30,063 nucleotides of DNA from Pelagophyceae sp. CCMP2097 (lineage: Eukaryota > Sar > Pelagophyceae): the NCBI GenBank assembly GCA_026770575.1, contig MU657178.1:75680-105742 (forward strand). The letters run 5' to 3'. The notes below the pieces were generated by a model. The model was not told the origin of the DNA. It ran no database searches and saw only the letters and a list, made by a program, of their open reading frames with translations. Shown one piece after another: positions 18,148 through 27,054 of the stretch. A program made the position numbers and the translations under genes. How positions within the stretch are numbered: position 1 is the first letter of the stretch; each line of letters begins with the position of its first letter.

Positions 18148-19242
18148 ATGCGCCCCCCCTTGCGCGTGGCGCTGCTCCTCGGGTCGACGCGGACGCGGGG
18201 CCCACCCGTGGTGCTGGGGAAGCGGGTCGGGTTGTTTGTGCGAGGGTGTCTTGAGAGGCGAGGCTTCGTTGTGGACATCATAGATCCAGCTGCCCCAGAC
18301 GCCCACCTCCCGCTCCTCCAACAACCGCACTTTGCCTACGCCCGCGGCCGCGCGCCTTTGGAGCTCGAGGCGCTCGATGAGCGGCTGCGGGGCGCCGATG
18401 CGTACGTATGTGTGACGCCCGAGTATAACCACGCCCCGTGAGTCCCATTCCCCGTGAGTCCAAACACACGCCCCTGGGATACCCACGCCCCGCGTGAAAC
18501 CACGCCCCGCGAGTCTGAAAGCACGCCCAAGACGCCCTCGGGCGCCCCGGGCCTTTGGGCGCAGGTGCAAAGGGCAGGAGACGTACTCTCCGGTCCCTCG
18601 GCGGTCGCCACCGGTCGGCACCCGGTGTCTCATGCGTTGCGATTCCAGGTCGCCGGCGCTCCTCAACCTGCTGAACCACTTTGGGTCATCGACGTTCGGC
18701 TTCAAACCATCAGCAATCGTGTCCTACTCCGGCGGCCAGTGGGGCGGCGTCCGAGCCGCGTGAGTCAACTGCCGCGCGTCAACGGGCCTCGACGCGGCGC
18801 CGACGCGCAAAGTAGGCACGCGCTAAGGCCGACTCTATCCGAACTCGGCTGCCTCCCCGTGAGCGCACGCCCCAGCGTCCCGCGCAGACGTTCAAGCGTG
18901 CCCGAGCGATGGTGCATCACCGGAAGGTTTACGTAGGCGATGGTGCACGTTCCTAGTGCAGGGGACGCCTTTGACGAAGCCGGAATTGCGCGCGGCGGCG
19001 ACGAAGACGCCCGCACCGCCGCCGCCGAGAGGTGGGACAAATACGCCGGCCGCACGCTCGCAAGGCCGGCGTCGGCGCAAAGCGGCTTGGACCAGGAGCA
19101 GAGACGGTCTTTTTGGGTCGGACCGGGTTGCTCAATTTGTGCCATCTTCTCGGGTCGGGTTTGGGTTCGGGCCATGGCCAAACCCGCGGGTATACGGGTC
19201 TGCCAAAACGCACAAACCTGGCAAACCCGACCCGCGGGTTGA
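18148..19242 (+). CDS. NADPH-dependent FMN reductase / flavodoxin-fold quinone reductase-like, 4 exons
   Basis: Family members bind FMN and reduce flavins, quinones or azo compounds with NAD(P)H. Inferred exons: 18148-18437, 18649-18759, 18816-18858, 18937-19242, phases agreeing, 249 residues. Landmarks: RVALLLGSTRTRG (phosphate-binding loop), GADAYVCVTPEYNHAP joined over intron 1 to SPALLNLLNHFG, SAIVSYSGGQWGG, ALRPTLSELGCLP, and MVHVPSAGDAFDEAG. The final helix AAAERWDKYAGRTLA is still family-like. After about residue 206 the frame enters a GGGTCGGG repeat module and picks up some 40 repeat-encoded residues before the stop, so the native C-terminus looks replaced or an exon is missed. Introns are 211, 56 and 78 nt. 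Confidence 0.82.
18430..18525 (+). repeat. Short repeats around the FMN reductase intron 1 donor
   Basis: The exon end plus donor, CACGCCCC-GTGAGTCC, is followed by variants: TTCCCCGTGAGTCC (18449-18462), then CACGCCCCGCGTGA, CACGCCCCGCGAGTC and CACGCCC. The donor motif is thus repeated within the first 90 nt of the intron, and at least one copy is itself a good GTGAGT donor. Confidence 0.75.
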
Positions 19243-20245
19243 AGGGCAAACCTGAACCCGGCGCTGCTCCTATCTCCGGCTCTTCAAGACGGCCCGTCGA
19301 GACGGCCCCTGGAGACGACCCCTCGAGACGGCCCCTGAAGACGACCCATCGAGACAGCCCTTGGAGACGGCCACTCGAAACGGCGCCTTGGGACGGCGCT
19401 TCGAGACGACCCCTCGAGACGGCCCCTTTCAACGGCCATCCGAAACGGCGCCTTGAGATGGCCCCTCGAGACAGTGCCTCAAAACGGCCACTCGAAACGG
19501 CGCCTTGAGACAGCCCCTGGAGAGGGTCATTCGAAATGGCCCCTCGAGAGACGGCTTCTCGAGACGGCCCCTCGAGACGACCCCTCGAGACGACCCCTCG
19601 AGACGACCCTTGAGACGTTCCTTCCGATGTCCATTCGAAACGGCGCCTTGAGATGGCCCCTCGAGAGGCTCGGGCGGTGTCTCGGACGGTCGCTTGGGCG
19701 GTCCCTTGGACAGTTCCTTTGGACAGTTCCTTTGAGGGTCCCTCGACGGGCCGTCTGTGACAGTCGCTTTGACGGCGTTTTCCCGAAGGTCCCTTGGACG
19801 GTCACTCGGCTGCAGGCCCCTCGACTGCAGCCCCTCTGCGACGTCCCCTGGAAGGTCCCTCGGACAGCCCCTCGGACAGGCCCTCGGACAGGCCCGGTCT
19901 CTTGCAGGGAACCCTGCGTGGGGGCTTGAGAGGGGCCTTGATAAAGGCCTCGCAAGTGACCGCGCAGAGGCCTTGCAAGTGGCCGCTAAAGAGGCCTTGC
20001 TGGGGCCCGTACTGTCGAACACCCGGTGGCGGCGGCAGGATCAGGGGCGGTGTTTCCGGGTTTCAATTTGTGCCGAACTCTCGGGTCGTGGGTTTGTCAA
20101 ACGATCCGTCTTCTCGGGTCGGGTTCTGGTTTGTGCCACGGCCAGACCCGTGGGTCGACGGGTCGGCCAAAACGCGCAAACCTGGCAAACCCGACCCGCG
20201 GGTTGAAGGGCAAGCCCGAACCCGTCCCTGCTCCTGACTTGGACG
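19110..20245 (+). repeat. Composite repeat, copy 4
   Basis: Order: GGGTCGGG module (19110-19260), minisatellite of CCCTCGAGACGG units (19290-19680), GTCCCTTGGACGGTCACTCG-type module (19640-19970, the inverse of 1780-2100), GCCTTGCAAGTGGCCGC module (to 20040), and a second GGGTCGGG module (20040-20235) ending CCCGTCCCTGCTCCTG. The two flanking GGGTCGGG modules are in the same orientation, so the unit looks like minisatellite plus unique part bounded by direct repeats. Confidence 0.75.
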
Positions 20246-20745
20246 ATGGAAGCGGTCTGGGAAGACGATTGGAGACCGCCCGAGACGCATTTGCGCCTTT
20301 GTGCGCCTTGCAGCCTTCTCCGCTCTAGGCGCAGCTGGAGTGGTGGGCCGAGGCGTGCCGCGGCCACCGCGCAATTGCCGACCCAACCGCAGCGTCGCCG
20401 CCGCTACGGTCTTCGCCGGCGCAGCGCGACGCGCCGTAACGGACCTCTATAGACTCTACTCGAGACTCGAAGCCCGCCTCTCTCGAAGCGCCTCTCTCGC
20501 GTCGTGCACGCCTCGCCCGCGGGTCTTGGTGCCCCATGTGGTGCGCTGCCCGCCGCCTGGCCCGTCGCAGTCGGCACGGCTCGACCAGCGCATCTCCCAT
20601 CGCGCGTCCTGTGCACCTCGCCCACCTCTCGGCGAGTACGAGTCTCGGCGGTCGTGCTAGGTCCCAAAGGGTCATCGGTGCGAGGTCGGAATTGTTTCGG
20701 ATTATTTCCAGAAGGCTTCTCGTCTTCGCTCCACCGCGGGGCTCC
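20246..20745. other. Unassigned stretch before the LRR remnant
   Basis: An ATG at 20246 opens a short frame (MEAVWEDDWRPPETHLRLC) that soon becomes arginine-rich; it could be the first exon or debris of the LRR gene downstream. Another frame reads LAAFSALGAAGVVGRG but has no ATG. Nothing firmer can be supported. Confidence 0.3.
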
Positions 20746-20989
20746 ATGGACTCGGCGCCGGTGATCCTGGGCCGCGCGGCCGCGTTCCTCGACCACACGC
20801 ACCGCCAGCTGACGACGCTCGGACTGCCCCGGCCTCGACGCAGCTGCGCTCGAGCGGCTCGTCGACTGCGCGGCGCTGACGACGCTGCGGCTGTCGTAGT
20901 GCGGTAGCGACGTGACGCTGAACCACGGCGCCAACGAGCTGGCGGCCCGCGGCTGCGCCATCGACATCAAAAGTCGTTTAATCAAGTGA
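20746..20989 (+). pseudogene. Leucine-rich-repeat-like remnant
   Basis: ATG 20746 (MDSAPVILGRAAAFLD) leads to HRQLTTLGL. After one extra base in CTGCCCCGG (about 20826) the sequence resumes as LDAAALERLVDCAALTTLRL, which has LRR spacing. An in-frame TAG at about 20898 interrupts CGSDVTLNHGANELAARGC, and the frame ends IKSRLIK at 20989. The frameshift and the stop together indicate decay. The family is judged from the LxxLxL spacing only, so the call is tentative. Confidence 0.45.
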
Positions 20990-21409
20990 CCCCTGCCAGC
21001 CTGGTAGAGCTACGGTCGACGTCATTTAAAAGAACCGCTCCCCACTCTGCGCCAGCAGAGTCCGGCGGACCCCCGAGTCGGGATCGAGGGGCCTATCGAG
21101 GCTCGACGGTGCCGCGGCCAGATAGGGGGCGCGAGGCGAACGGGAAGCTGAGGCGACGTCGGATCCAAATTCCGACCCATTCCGACCCAAAGAGGCAATA
21201 AATCGAGTGCAGCGGCGAAGGCGCCACGCGAGTGCCCTTCGAGACGCAATCAAGGCACCCAGGATGCGACACTTGGAGGCCCCTCGATCGAGATTGGAGC
21301 GCCTCTGCAAAAAAGAAACATGTCGAGTCGTTAGTCGTTACAACGACCGTCGGGGCGAAGCCTCTGGCGACGAGAGCGCGACTGCGTCGGCCCCAATGCG
21401 CGCGCAGCG
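20990..21409. other. Intergenic stretch, LRR remnant to WD40 copy 5
   Basis: 420 bp without a supportable gene. Contains two GTCGGATCC / CCGACCCATTCCGACCC-like short repeats near 21160-21190 and no RNA gene signature. Confidence 0.35.
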
Positions 21410-22080
21410 TTATGATGCGACGCGCCAGAGCCGCGCCGCCTTGTCGGTGCTCGCCGTCACGATGCGCTTGCCGTCGGGCGAGAACGCGCAGCTGTTGACA
21501 TAGCTAGTGTGCCCCGCGAGCATCAACAGCACCTCGCCCGTCTCGGCGTCCCAGAGCCGCACAGTCTTGTCGCTGCTCGCCGTCACGAGGCGCTTGCCGT
21601 CGGGCGAGAACGCGCAGCTGTAGACGGGGCGGTTGTGCCCCTCGAGCCTCGCCTGCGGAGCGCCCGTCTCGGCGTCCCAGAGCCGCGCCGTTGTGCTGCT
21701 CGCCGTCGCGATGCGCTTGGCGTCGGGCGAGAGCGCGCAGCTGTAGACGGGGCCGGTGTGCCCATCGAGCGTTTTCAGCATCGCGCCCGTCTCGGTCACG
21801 GTGTCCTAGACCCGCGCAGTCTTGTCGAAGCCCGCCGTCATGACGCGCGTGCCGTCGGGCGAGAACGTGCAGCATATACGATGTCGTCGTGCCTCTCGAG
21901 AGTCAGCAGCAGCGCGCCCGTCTCGGCGTCCCAGTGCCGCGCTGTCCCGTCGTAGCTCGCCGTCACGATGCGCTTGCCGTCGGGCGAGAGCGCGCAGCTT
22001 CTGACGTCGGCGTGTCCCTTGAGGATTGCGGTGCCCTTCAAGATGCGGTCCTGCCAGATGAGTCTGCGCAAGGCCGGCGG
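21410..22080 (-). pseudogene. F-box-like/WD40, copy 5 (five blades, truncated 5' end)
   Basis: Only the end of the F-box-like part survives (PALRRLIWQDRILKG near 22030-22080). It is followed by a short blade (GHADVRSCALSPDGKR), a frameshift near 21875, a blade remnant TFSPDGTRVMTAGFDKTARV with a stop, and then three good blades to RLWRVAS at 21410. The lost N-terminus, a frameshift and a stop together make a functional product unlikely. Upstream, 22085-22420 is a further spacer unit leading to copy 6. Confidence 0.8.
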
Positions 22081-22084
22081 ACGA

Positions 22085-22405
22085 ATGTGATTCAGGAATC
22101 GGGCGGACACAGCTAACAAACCTCGAGAGCATCCCTTGGCGGCTGCGGATCGCATGGTTGATACGCACATGCGAGGGCTTTGCTCCGCCGTTGTAGAGGC
22201 ACGCCATTGGCGATGATCGAGGTCTATGTTTGAAGGGAAACTTGAATGCTCGGTGGCACGCGGGCGGCCGCGACGCAGGCATCAGAGCCCCAGAGCTGCC
22301 GGGCCCCTGGATATATGCCTCTCGAGCTGCCCGTGCGAGTCGCATCCAAGCTCGACTCCCAAAAGAAGTACGAGGACACACTGTCACACAGGAGCTTTTC
22401 AAACA
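22085..22405 (-). repeat. WD40-array spacer repeat, unit 3
   Basis: Third copy of the spacer: AACCTCGAGAGCATCCCTTG, ATGCGAGGGCTTTGCTCCGC, GAGGTCTATGTTTGAAGGGA, CTCGAGCTGCCCGTGCGAGT. It sits in the same place relative to the flanking WD40 copies as units 1 and 2, so 21410-23370 is a displaced part of the same tandem array. Confidence 0.75.
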
Positions 22406-23370
22406 TTAAGATGCGACGTGCCAGAGCCGCGCCGTCTTGTCGCGGCTCGCCGTGACGACGCGCGTGCCGTCGGGCGAGAACGCGCAGCTGTTGACCGCGT
22501 AGGTGTGTCCCTTGAGCGTCGTCTGCAGCGTGCCGGTCAAGGCATCCCAGAGCCGCGCCGTCTTCAAGTTGTCTGCGCTCGCCGTCACAATGCGCTTTCC
22601 GTCGAGCGAGATCGCGCAGCTAATGAGGCCGCTGGCGTGCCCCTCGAGCGTCGCCTGCAGTGCGCCCGTCTCGGCGTTCCAGAGCCGCGCCGTCTTGTCG
22701 TTGCTCGCCGTCACGATGCGCTTGGCGTCGGGCGAGAACGCGCAGCTGTAGACAGGGCCGGTGTGCCCCTCGAGCGTTTTCAGCATCGCGCCCGTCTCGG
22801 TGTCCCAGATCGGTGTCCCAGACCCACGCCGTCGTTTCGAAGCCCGCCGTCGTGACGCGCGTGCCGTCTGGTGAGAACACGATGCTGAAGACGAAGCCGG
22901 CATGCCTCTTAAGCGTCTTCAGCAGCGCGCCTGTCTCGGCGTCCCAGATCCGCGCCGTCTTGTCGTGGCTCCCCGTCAGGATGCGCTTGCCGTCGGACAA
23001 GAATGCGCAGCTCATGATGCCACCGGTGTGCCCCTTGAGCGCGATCTGCAGCGCGCCCGTCTCGGCGTCCCAGAGCCGCGCCGTCTCATCAACGCTCGCT
23101 GTCACGATGCGCTTGCCGTCGGGAGAGATTACGCAGTCGTCGTGCCCCTCAAAGATGGCGGTGCCCTTAAAATGCGGTCCTTCCAGATTAGCCTGCGCGC
23201 GACCGGCGCCACGGCCGGTGCATTACGGGCGACTCGTTTGTTTACTAAGAGAGCGTCCAGCGCGGCCGCCTGCCGCAGGATTTGCGCGAGGAGGTCGCCC
23301 TGCTCAAACACGGCGAGGACCGGCGCGGGCTCGACGGCGGAACGCGGGGCCTCGTCGTCTATCGTCCCCA
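22406..23370 (-). pseudogene. F-box-like/WD40, copy 6 (six blades, frameshifts, lost start)
   Basis: The N-terminus is intact in sequence (VFEQGDLLAQILRQAAALDA, VARRLIWKDRIL). The expected start ATG is ATA (GGGACGATAGACGAC near 23360), although the frame stays open upstream to an ATG at 23698. A one-base loss in CCCTTAAAATGCGG near 23168 shifts frame before blade 1. A 13-bp tandem duplication (22798-22810 and 22811-22823) shifts it again between blades 3 and 4. Blades 4-6 end ARLWHVAS at 22406. Confidence 0.8.
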
Positions 23371-24021
23371 GGTGCGGCAGGGAGCAATCAGACTCCGCCT
23401 CGCCAGAGTTTGCCAGCGAAAATAACGACGGCGCGGCACCCGGCGAAACGGTCTCCTGCAGCCACACGCCGTTTGCAATCGCGTGCGGTGCGGTGCCGCG
23501 AGGCAGTGCGCAGCCCGGAATCAGGCCGTCGTGCCCTTCGAGCTGCCGCGTCAGACCGCAAACCTCGCCGACGGACGTACACGTCACCTCCGCAGCCTGC
23601 TGCGGCGGTCCAGTGACAGCCCCGCGCCCGAGCGCGGTAGACGTCGCACCACAGACCTCCGCCAGCTCCGTCAGGGGCGTGACCTGCATTGACTGCAATC
23701 CAGGCGGATGCAGCCGGTGCCCTTTAACTCATAAAACGAGATTGGACTGGTCCAGCTTTCAACAAGAGAGCCGACGCGTCCGCGTCGAGGCGACTCGCAG
23801 AACAGCTCTTCGATTTCGAACACCGAACAATTTGCTATCGCTGAAAACATATTCGCTCTTTGTCCAGTGTCGGCAGCCAACGCACGCCATCGCAAGCCAA
23901 TGGACGTTCGTCGCCCAATATTTACTGGCCTGCACCTTGACGATCGCCAAACGGGCCTTTTTAGCGATTTTGCAGCCTGGCGGTCCGAGTCGCGTCAAGG
24001 TCGCCGCCCGCGTCGCCCGCG
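23371..24021. other. Divergent spacer, WD40 copy 6 / PDZ-like gene
   Basis: 651 bp. On the minus strand the frame of copy 6 remains open to 23698 and includes QLEGHDGLIPGCALPRG, faintly like a WD40 blade, but not enough to call a gene. The promoter of the plastid protein gene at 24022 should lie in the right part; positions 23720-23900 are less GC-rich. No specific element is recognised. Confidence 0.35.
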
Positions 24022-25292
24022 ATGGCCTTTGCGGCCGTCACCTTGCTGCTGTGCCTCGCTTCGTCGTCGGTCCGCGCATTTTCGACGGCGGCGCGTGTGC
24101 AAAGGCAGCACGGTGGTCCCGATTGCGCACGGCGCCGGTCGTCTTCGCTCGGCGCGGCGGCCGTCGGCGCGGCCGCTGTCGACGCGGTGGCCGACGGCGC
24201 GTTCGACGTATCGCTGACGCGGCCGCTGGGGATCACGGTGCGCGAGGCAGTAGACGGGGCCGTGTTTGTGACAGCTTCCCGCAACGGGGCAAAGTGAGTG
24301 GCTTCCTAAAGATTCACCCGTGCCACAGCGGAAGGCGCCGCGTCTATCGGCTGCGGCGAGAGGAAACGCCGTCGGACGGCGGGGGCGTTGGCGCGGGCGT
24401 CGGCGCCGCGCGCGCGAAGCCGCGCGCATCGTCCGCGCGCATCACCCGCGCGCTCGGGATTTTCAAACATCTCTCTCTCCTTTATTTGCCTTACCCTGCG
24501 AGAGCCTGGGAAATCTTCAGCACGGCTCGATCAAGGCGTTCTACCCATCGGCTCCCTACGGGAGCCTGGGAAATGCGTTGCGCTTCAGATTTGACGCGCC
24601 TTGGGGCCGTCGACGCGCCGTCGTTTAGGCTCGCGGGCATCGTCGTCGGCGACGTCGTCGTCGGCGTCAGCGCCGTCTTCGGCGACGACATCTGGGACGT
24701 GCGCGGGAAAGGTGCGCGTGAACTGCGGGTGTCGCGTGAACTGCGTGCCTCTGATGCCCCTTTTTGAGCCGCACAAAGGCACCGAATAGGCATCGACCGC
24801 GTCGAGTCGCTCATCCGCAGCCGCAGCGGTGCGTGGTGTTGGAAGGACGGAGGCGGAGACGGTGGAAGTGTCCCCGTTTTGTCGGGCGCGAATCGCCACG
24901 AGGGTGTTTCTCCCGGCTCCGGAGTGACCCGTAGGCGCCGTCGTGTCTTTGCGTTTGGAGCGCGGTTCGCTGTACCACGTTGCGGCAAGGGACAATGATG
25001 ATGACGAAACTTTTGACATAGATGAGTATACGATAAGAGGAATCTTCGACGATGCTTCAAGGCCACAACAGCAAGACGACTGCGACCCCGACGACGACGC
25101 CTGCCGCGTCGACGCCTTCCGCGACGCCATGTATTCCAGCGAAATCGGCGAGCGAGGGAGCCGTGTCACTGGCAACTGGGACTGGCATCCTCGCCAAAAG
25201 CATCCCATAGATGCGTCCTCGAGGATGCGTCACCTCTCGTTTGCAGGTTCGGCGGCGGCGACTGCGAGTTGGGGTCGGACGACAATGATTAG
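24022..25292 (+). CDS. Plastid-targeted PDZ-like domain protein, 5 exons
   Basis: Inferred exons: 24022-24293, 24629-24711, 24790-24828, 24935-25130, 25247-25292; phases agree, 211 residues. Residues 1-19 (MAFAAVTLLLCLASSSVRA) are a signal peptide. They are followed by F20 and a basic stretch STAARVQRQ. A Phe at the cleavage site of a bipartite presequence is the usual mark of import into red secondary plastids. Residues about 58-140 are PDZ-like: FDVSLTRPLGITVREAVDG, VFVTASRNGAK joined to LAGIVVGDVVVGVSAVFG, WDVRGKG, IDRVESLIRSRSG and VVSLRLERG. The C-terminal part is acidic (DNDDDETFDIDEYT). If intron 4 is not removed, exon 4 reads on into a hairpin repeat and stops at 25425. The exact role is unknown; related PDZ-like plastid proteins aid photosystem or protease complexes. 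Confidence 0.8.
24494..24576 (+). repeat. Hairpin repeat family, partial copy in PDZ gene intron 1
   Basis: GAGCCTGGGAAATCTTCAGC, ACGGCTCGATCAAGG, then CCATCGGCTCCCTACGGGAG / CCTGGGAAAT. Same strand as the other copies and wholly within intron 1 (24294-24628). Confidence 0.75.
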
Positions 25293-25360
25293 TCGACTTA
25301 GTTTTTACTACTACCACTCTCTGGGTCCGCGTCCGACCCAACCGGCTGGGGCTCCACCGT

Positions 25361-25625
25361 GGATTTCCCAGGCTCCCGTAGGGAGCCTCGATGATGCTTT
25401 GACATCGCAGCCTGGGAAATTATAGCTCGGGCAAACCTTTCTACCCATCGAGGCTCCCTACGGGAGCCTGGTTAAAAGCAATATAAGCAGCGGCTCCCTA
25501 CGGGAGCCTATCTTCAGCACGGCTCGATCAATGAATTCTGAGCAGCGGCTCCCTATGGGAGCCTGGGAAACTTACCAGCGGCTCCCTACGGGAGCCTGGG
25601 AAATTCCTTAACCTGCTTTGGCTCC
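25361..25625 (+). repeat. Hairpin repeat family, copy A (longest)
   Basis: Begins TGGATTTCCCAGGCTCCCGT and has at least five hairpin cores GGCTCCC-TAC-GGGAGCC or the inverse (first at 25371-25387). They are separated by conserved spacers: GATGCTTTGACATCGCAGCC, GGGAAATTATAGCTCGGGCA, TTAAAAGCAATATAAGCAGC. It starts 69 bp after the stop of the PDZ gene. Confidence 0.85.
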
Positions 25626-25730
25626 CTACTGGAGCCTGGGAAATTCCTGGGAATTTCCTTATCCTGCGCATGAGTCCAGGATAAGGAAACTGCCGAGAGC
25701 TCGATAAGAAGGATTTTATTTTAAGCTGTG

Positions 25731-25816
25731 AGATCCCTGCACAGCTCGATCAAAATCGGCTCCCTAGTACGGGCTCCTGGGAATAACCATCGGCTCCCTA
25801 CGGGAGCCTGGGAAAT
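25731..25816 (+). repeat. Hairpin repeat family, fragment E
   Basis: Contains CAGCTCGATCAAAATCGGCT, then CCCTAGTACGGGCTCC (a decayed hairpin) and CCATCGGCTCCCTACGGGAG followed by CCTGGGAAAT. Confidence 0.75.
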
Positions 25817-27054
25817 ACCAACGAACGCGTCGTTTTCCAACGTTTCCTTGCAAAGTCCTCATCTCGTCGCAATCCTCTGTCCGAATGCGTTTCCCCGTCC
25901 TCAGTCCAAAGGCGTTTCCCCGTCTCGGCAGGGTCGTCCGAGTGGAGGGTCCGAGTGGAGGCATTTGGTTTAAGCAGGGTCATCGCACGTTAGCTTCGGA
26001 CTGCGTGGCAAACAGCACAGCAGGGGCGCCGTCGATGCGCGCGCGGCTGCGCTCGTGCGGGAATCTCCCTCCGCCGGCGCGCCTGAGAGTCGGCCGCGGG
26101 TCCGGGTCGTCGAATTTCCGTCGAGATAGCCCGGAAACTTCGTCGGACAAGCTGCGTCGGCTGAGCGAGCCGGGACCTTCGTCAGGGAATCGCCCGCCTC
26201 CCGCGCGTCGAAGCAGCGGTCGGTCGTTGTAGGGCGCCCGCGCGGTGAGGCCGTCGGGGTCGTACCTATACCGTGCGCGTAAAGGGACTATACCGTGCGC
26301 GTAAAGGGATCCCGCTGGGGCGGGGACTCACGAGGCGCAGCTTGGCGCCGGCGCATGCGCCATCGCGCAGTCCAGCCAGGCAAGGTCCATGCGCGCGTGG
26401 GAGGGCGGGCGGCGTGTGGTGGCCGTGGTGTGGTCCGTCGGCGTGTCGTGTATCAACTCTGATGGCGGGATGTTCGATCAGTGCAACTTTGATCTCGAGT
26501 CATCGTCTTCTAGCGTGAACTTCAACAAGTGTTCAAGGGTTTCGAGGGCGTTGCGCTCTCAAAAAAATGACTTGCCTCTCTGATCAACTGAATCGCCTCT
26601 ATGCACAACTGAAGAGCTCTCGGTGGTTGTGTGGAAGCTCCAACGCCGCTCTAACGTCATCTCAAGGAATCCAAGAAAACGCACTTGAAAGATTAGAATC
26701 CATCCTTTGACCTTCCAAAAGTCAAAGGATACAGTGAAGAAGTCTCTTCCAGCGGCTGATTCCCTATTTGTTGAACTATATCAAAGTTTGAACTTTTTGT
26801 GAAGAAGGTTTTCGCTTTAATAAGAATCTCATCGGCTCTAGGACAGTCGATTCATTCTGGATAGAGCACCGTATGGCCGTGCCCACCTAACAAGCTGCAC
26901 GTGCTGCGTCTGACCAGTAAACAACTCCGGCTTGCAAGTAGTGTACTGACCCTCCCCAAAAATCCGTCACTTGAAGACCCATTCTTACTGTAGGAATACA
27001 CTGGTCACTTGAAGACCCAAGTAGCCCAAACGCCCGCGGTCGATCCGACCGAGG
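25817..27054. other. Gene-poor region with short repeats
   Basis: An ATG frame at 25885-26232 is arginine/serine-rich without recognisable features. A perfect 22-bp tandem repeat (CTATACCGTGCGCGTAAAGG GA) lies at about 26267-26310. From about 26560 to 27010 the sequence is much less GC-rich than the rest of the window. GGTTTTCGCTTTAATAAG at 26807-26824 recurs at 28145-28162. GTCACTTGAAGACCCA occurs twice (near 26966 and 27004). This A+T-richer part is the likely 5' region of the kinase gene at 27055. Confidence 0.45.

Noticed and set aside
20985..21030. Possible tRNA (GCCTGGTAGAGCTAC resembles an A box)
   Set aside because: No B box or acceptor-stem pairing at the right spacing.
25361..25625. 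CRISPR-like array because of regularly repeated GGCTCCCTACGGGAGCC
   Set aside because: Spacers are themselves conserved between copies A, B and C and of uneven length, no cas genes are present, and the context is eukaryotic; it is a dispersed hairpin repeat.
25885..26232. 115-residue arginine/serine-rich frame as a gene
   Set aside because: Compositional frame with no domain or splice support, and the region has short repeats.
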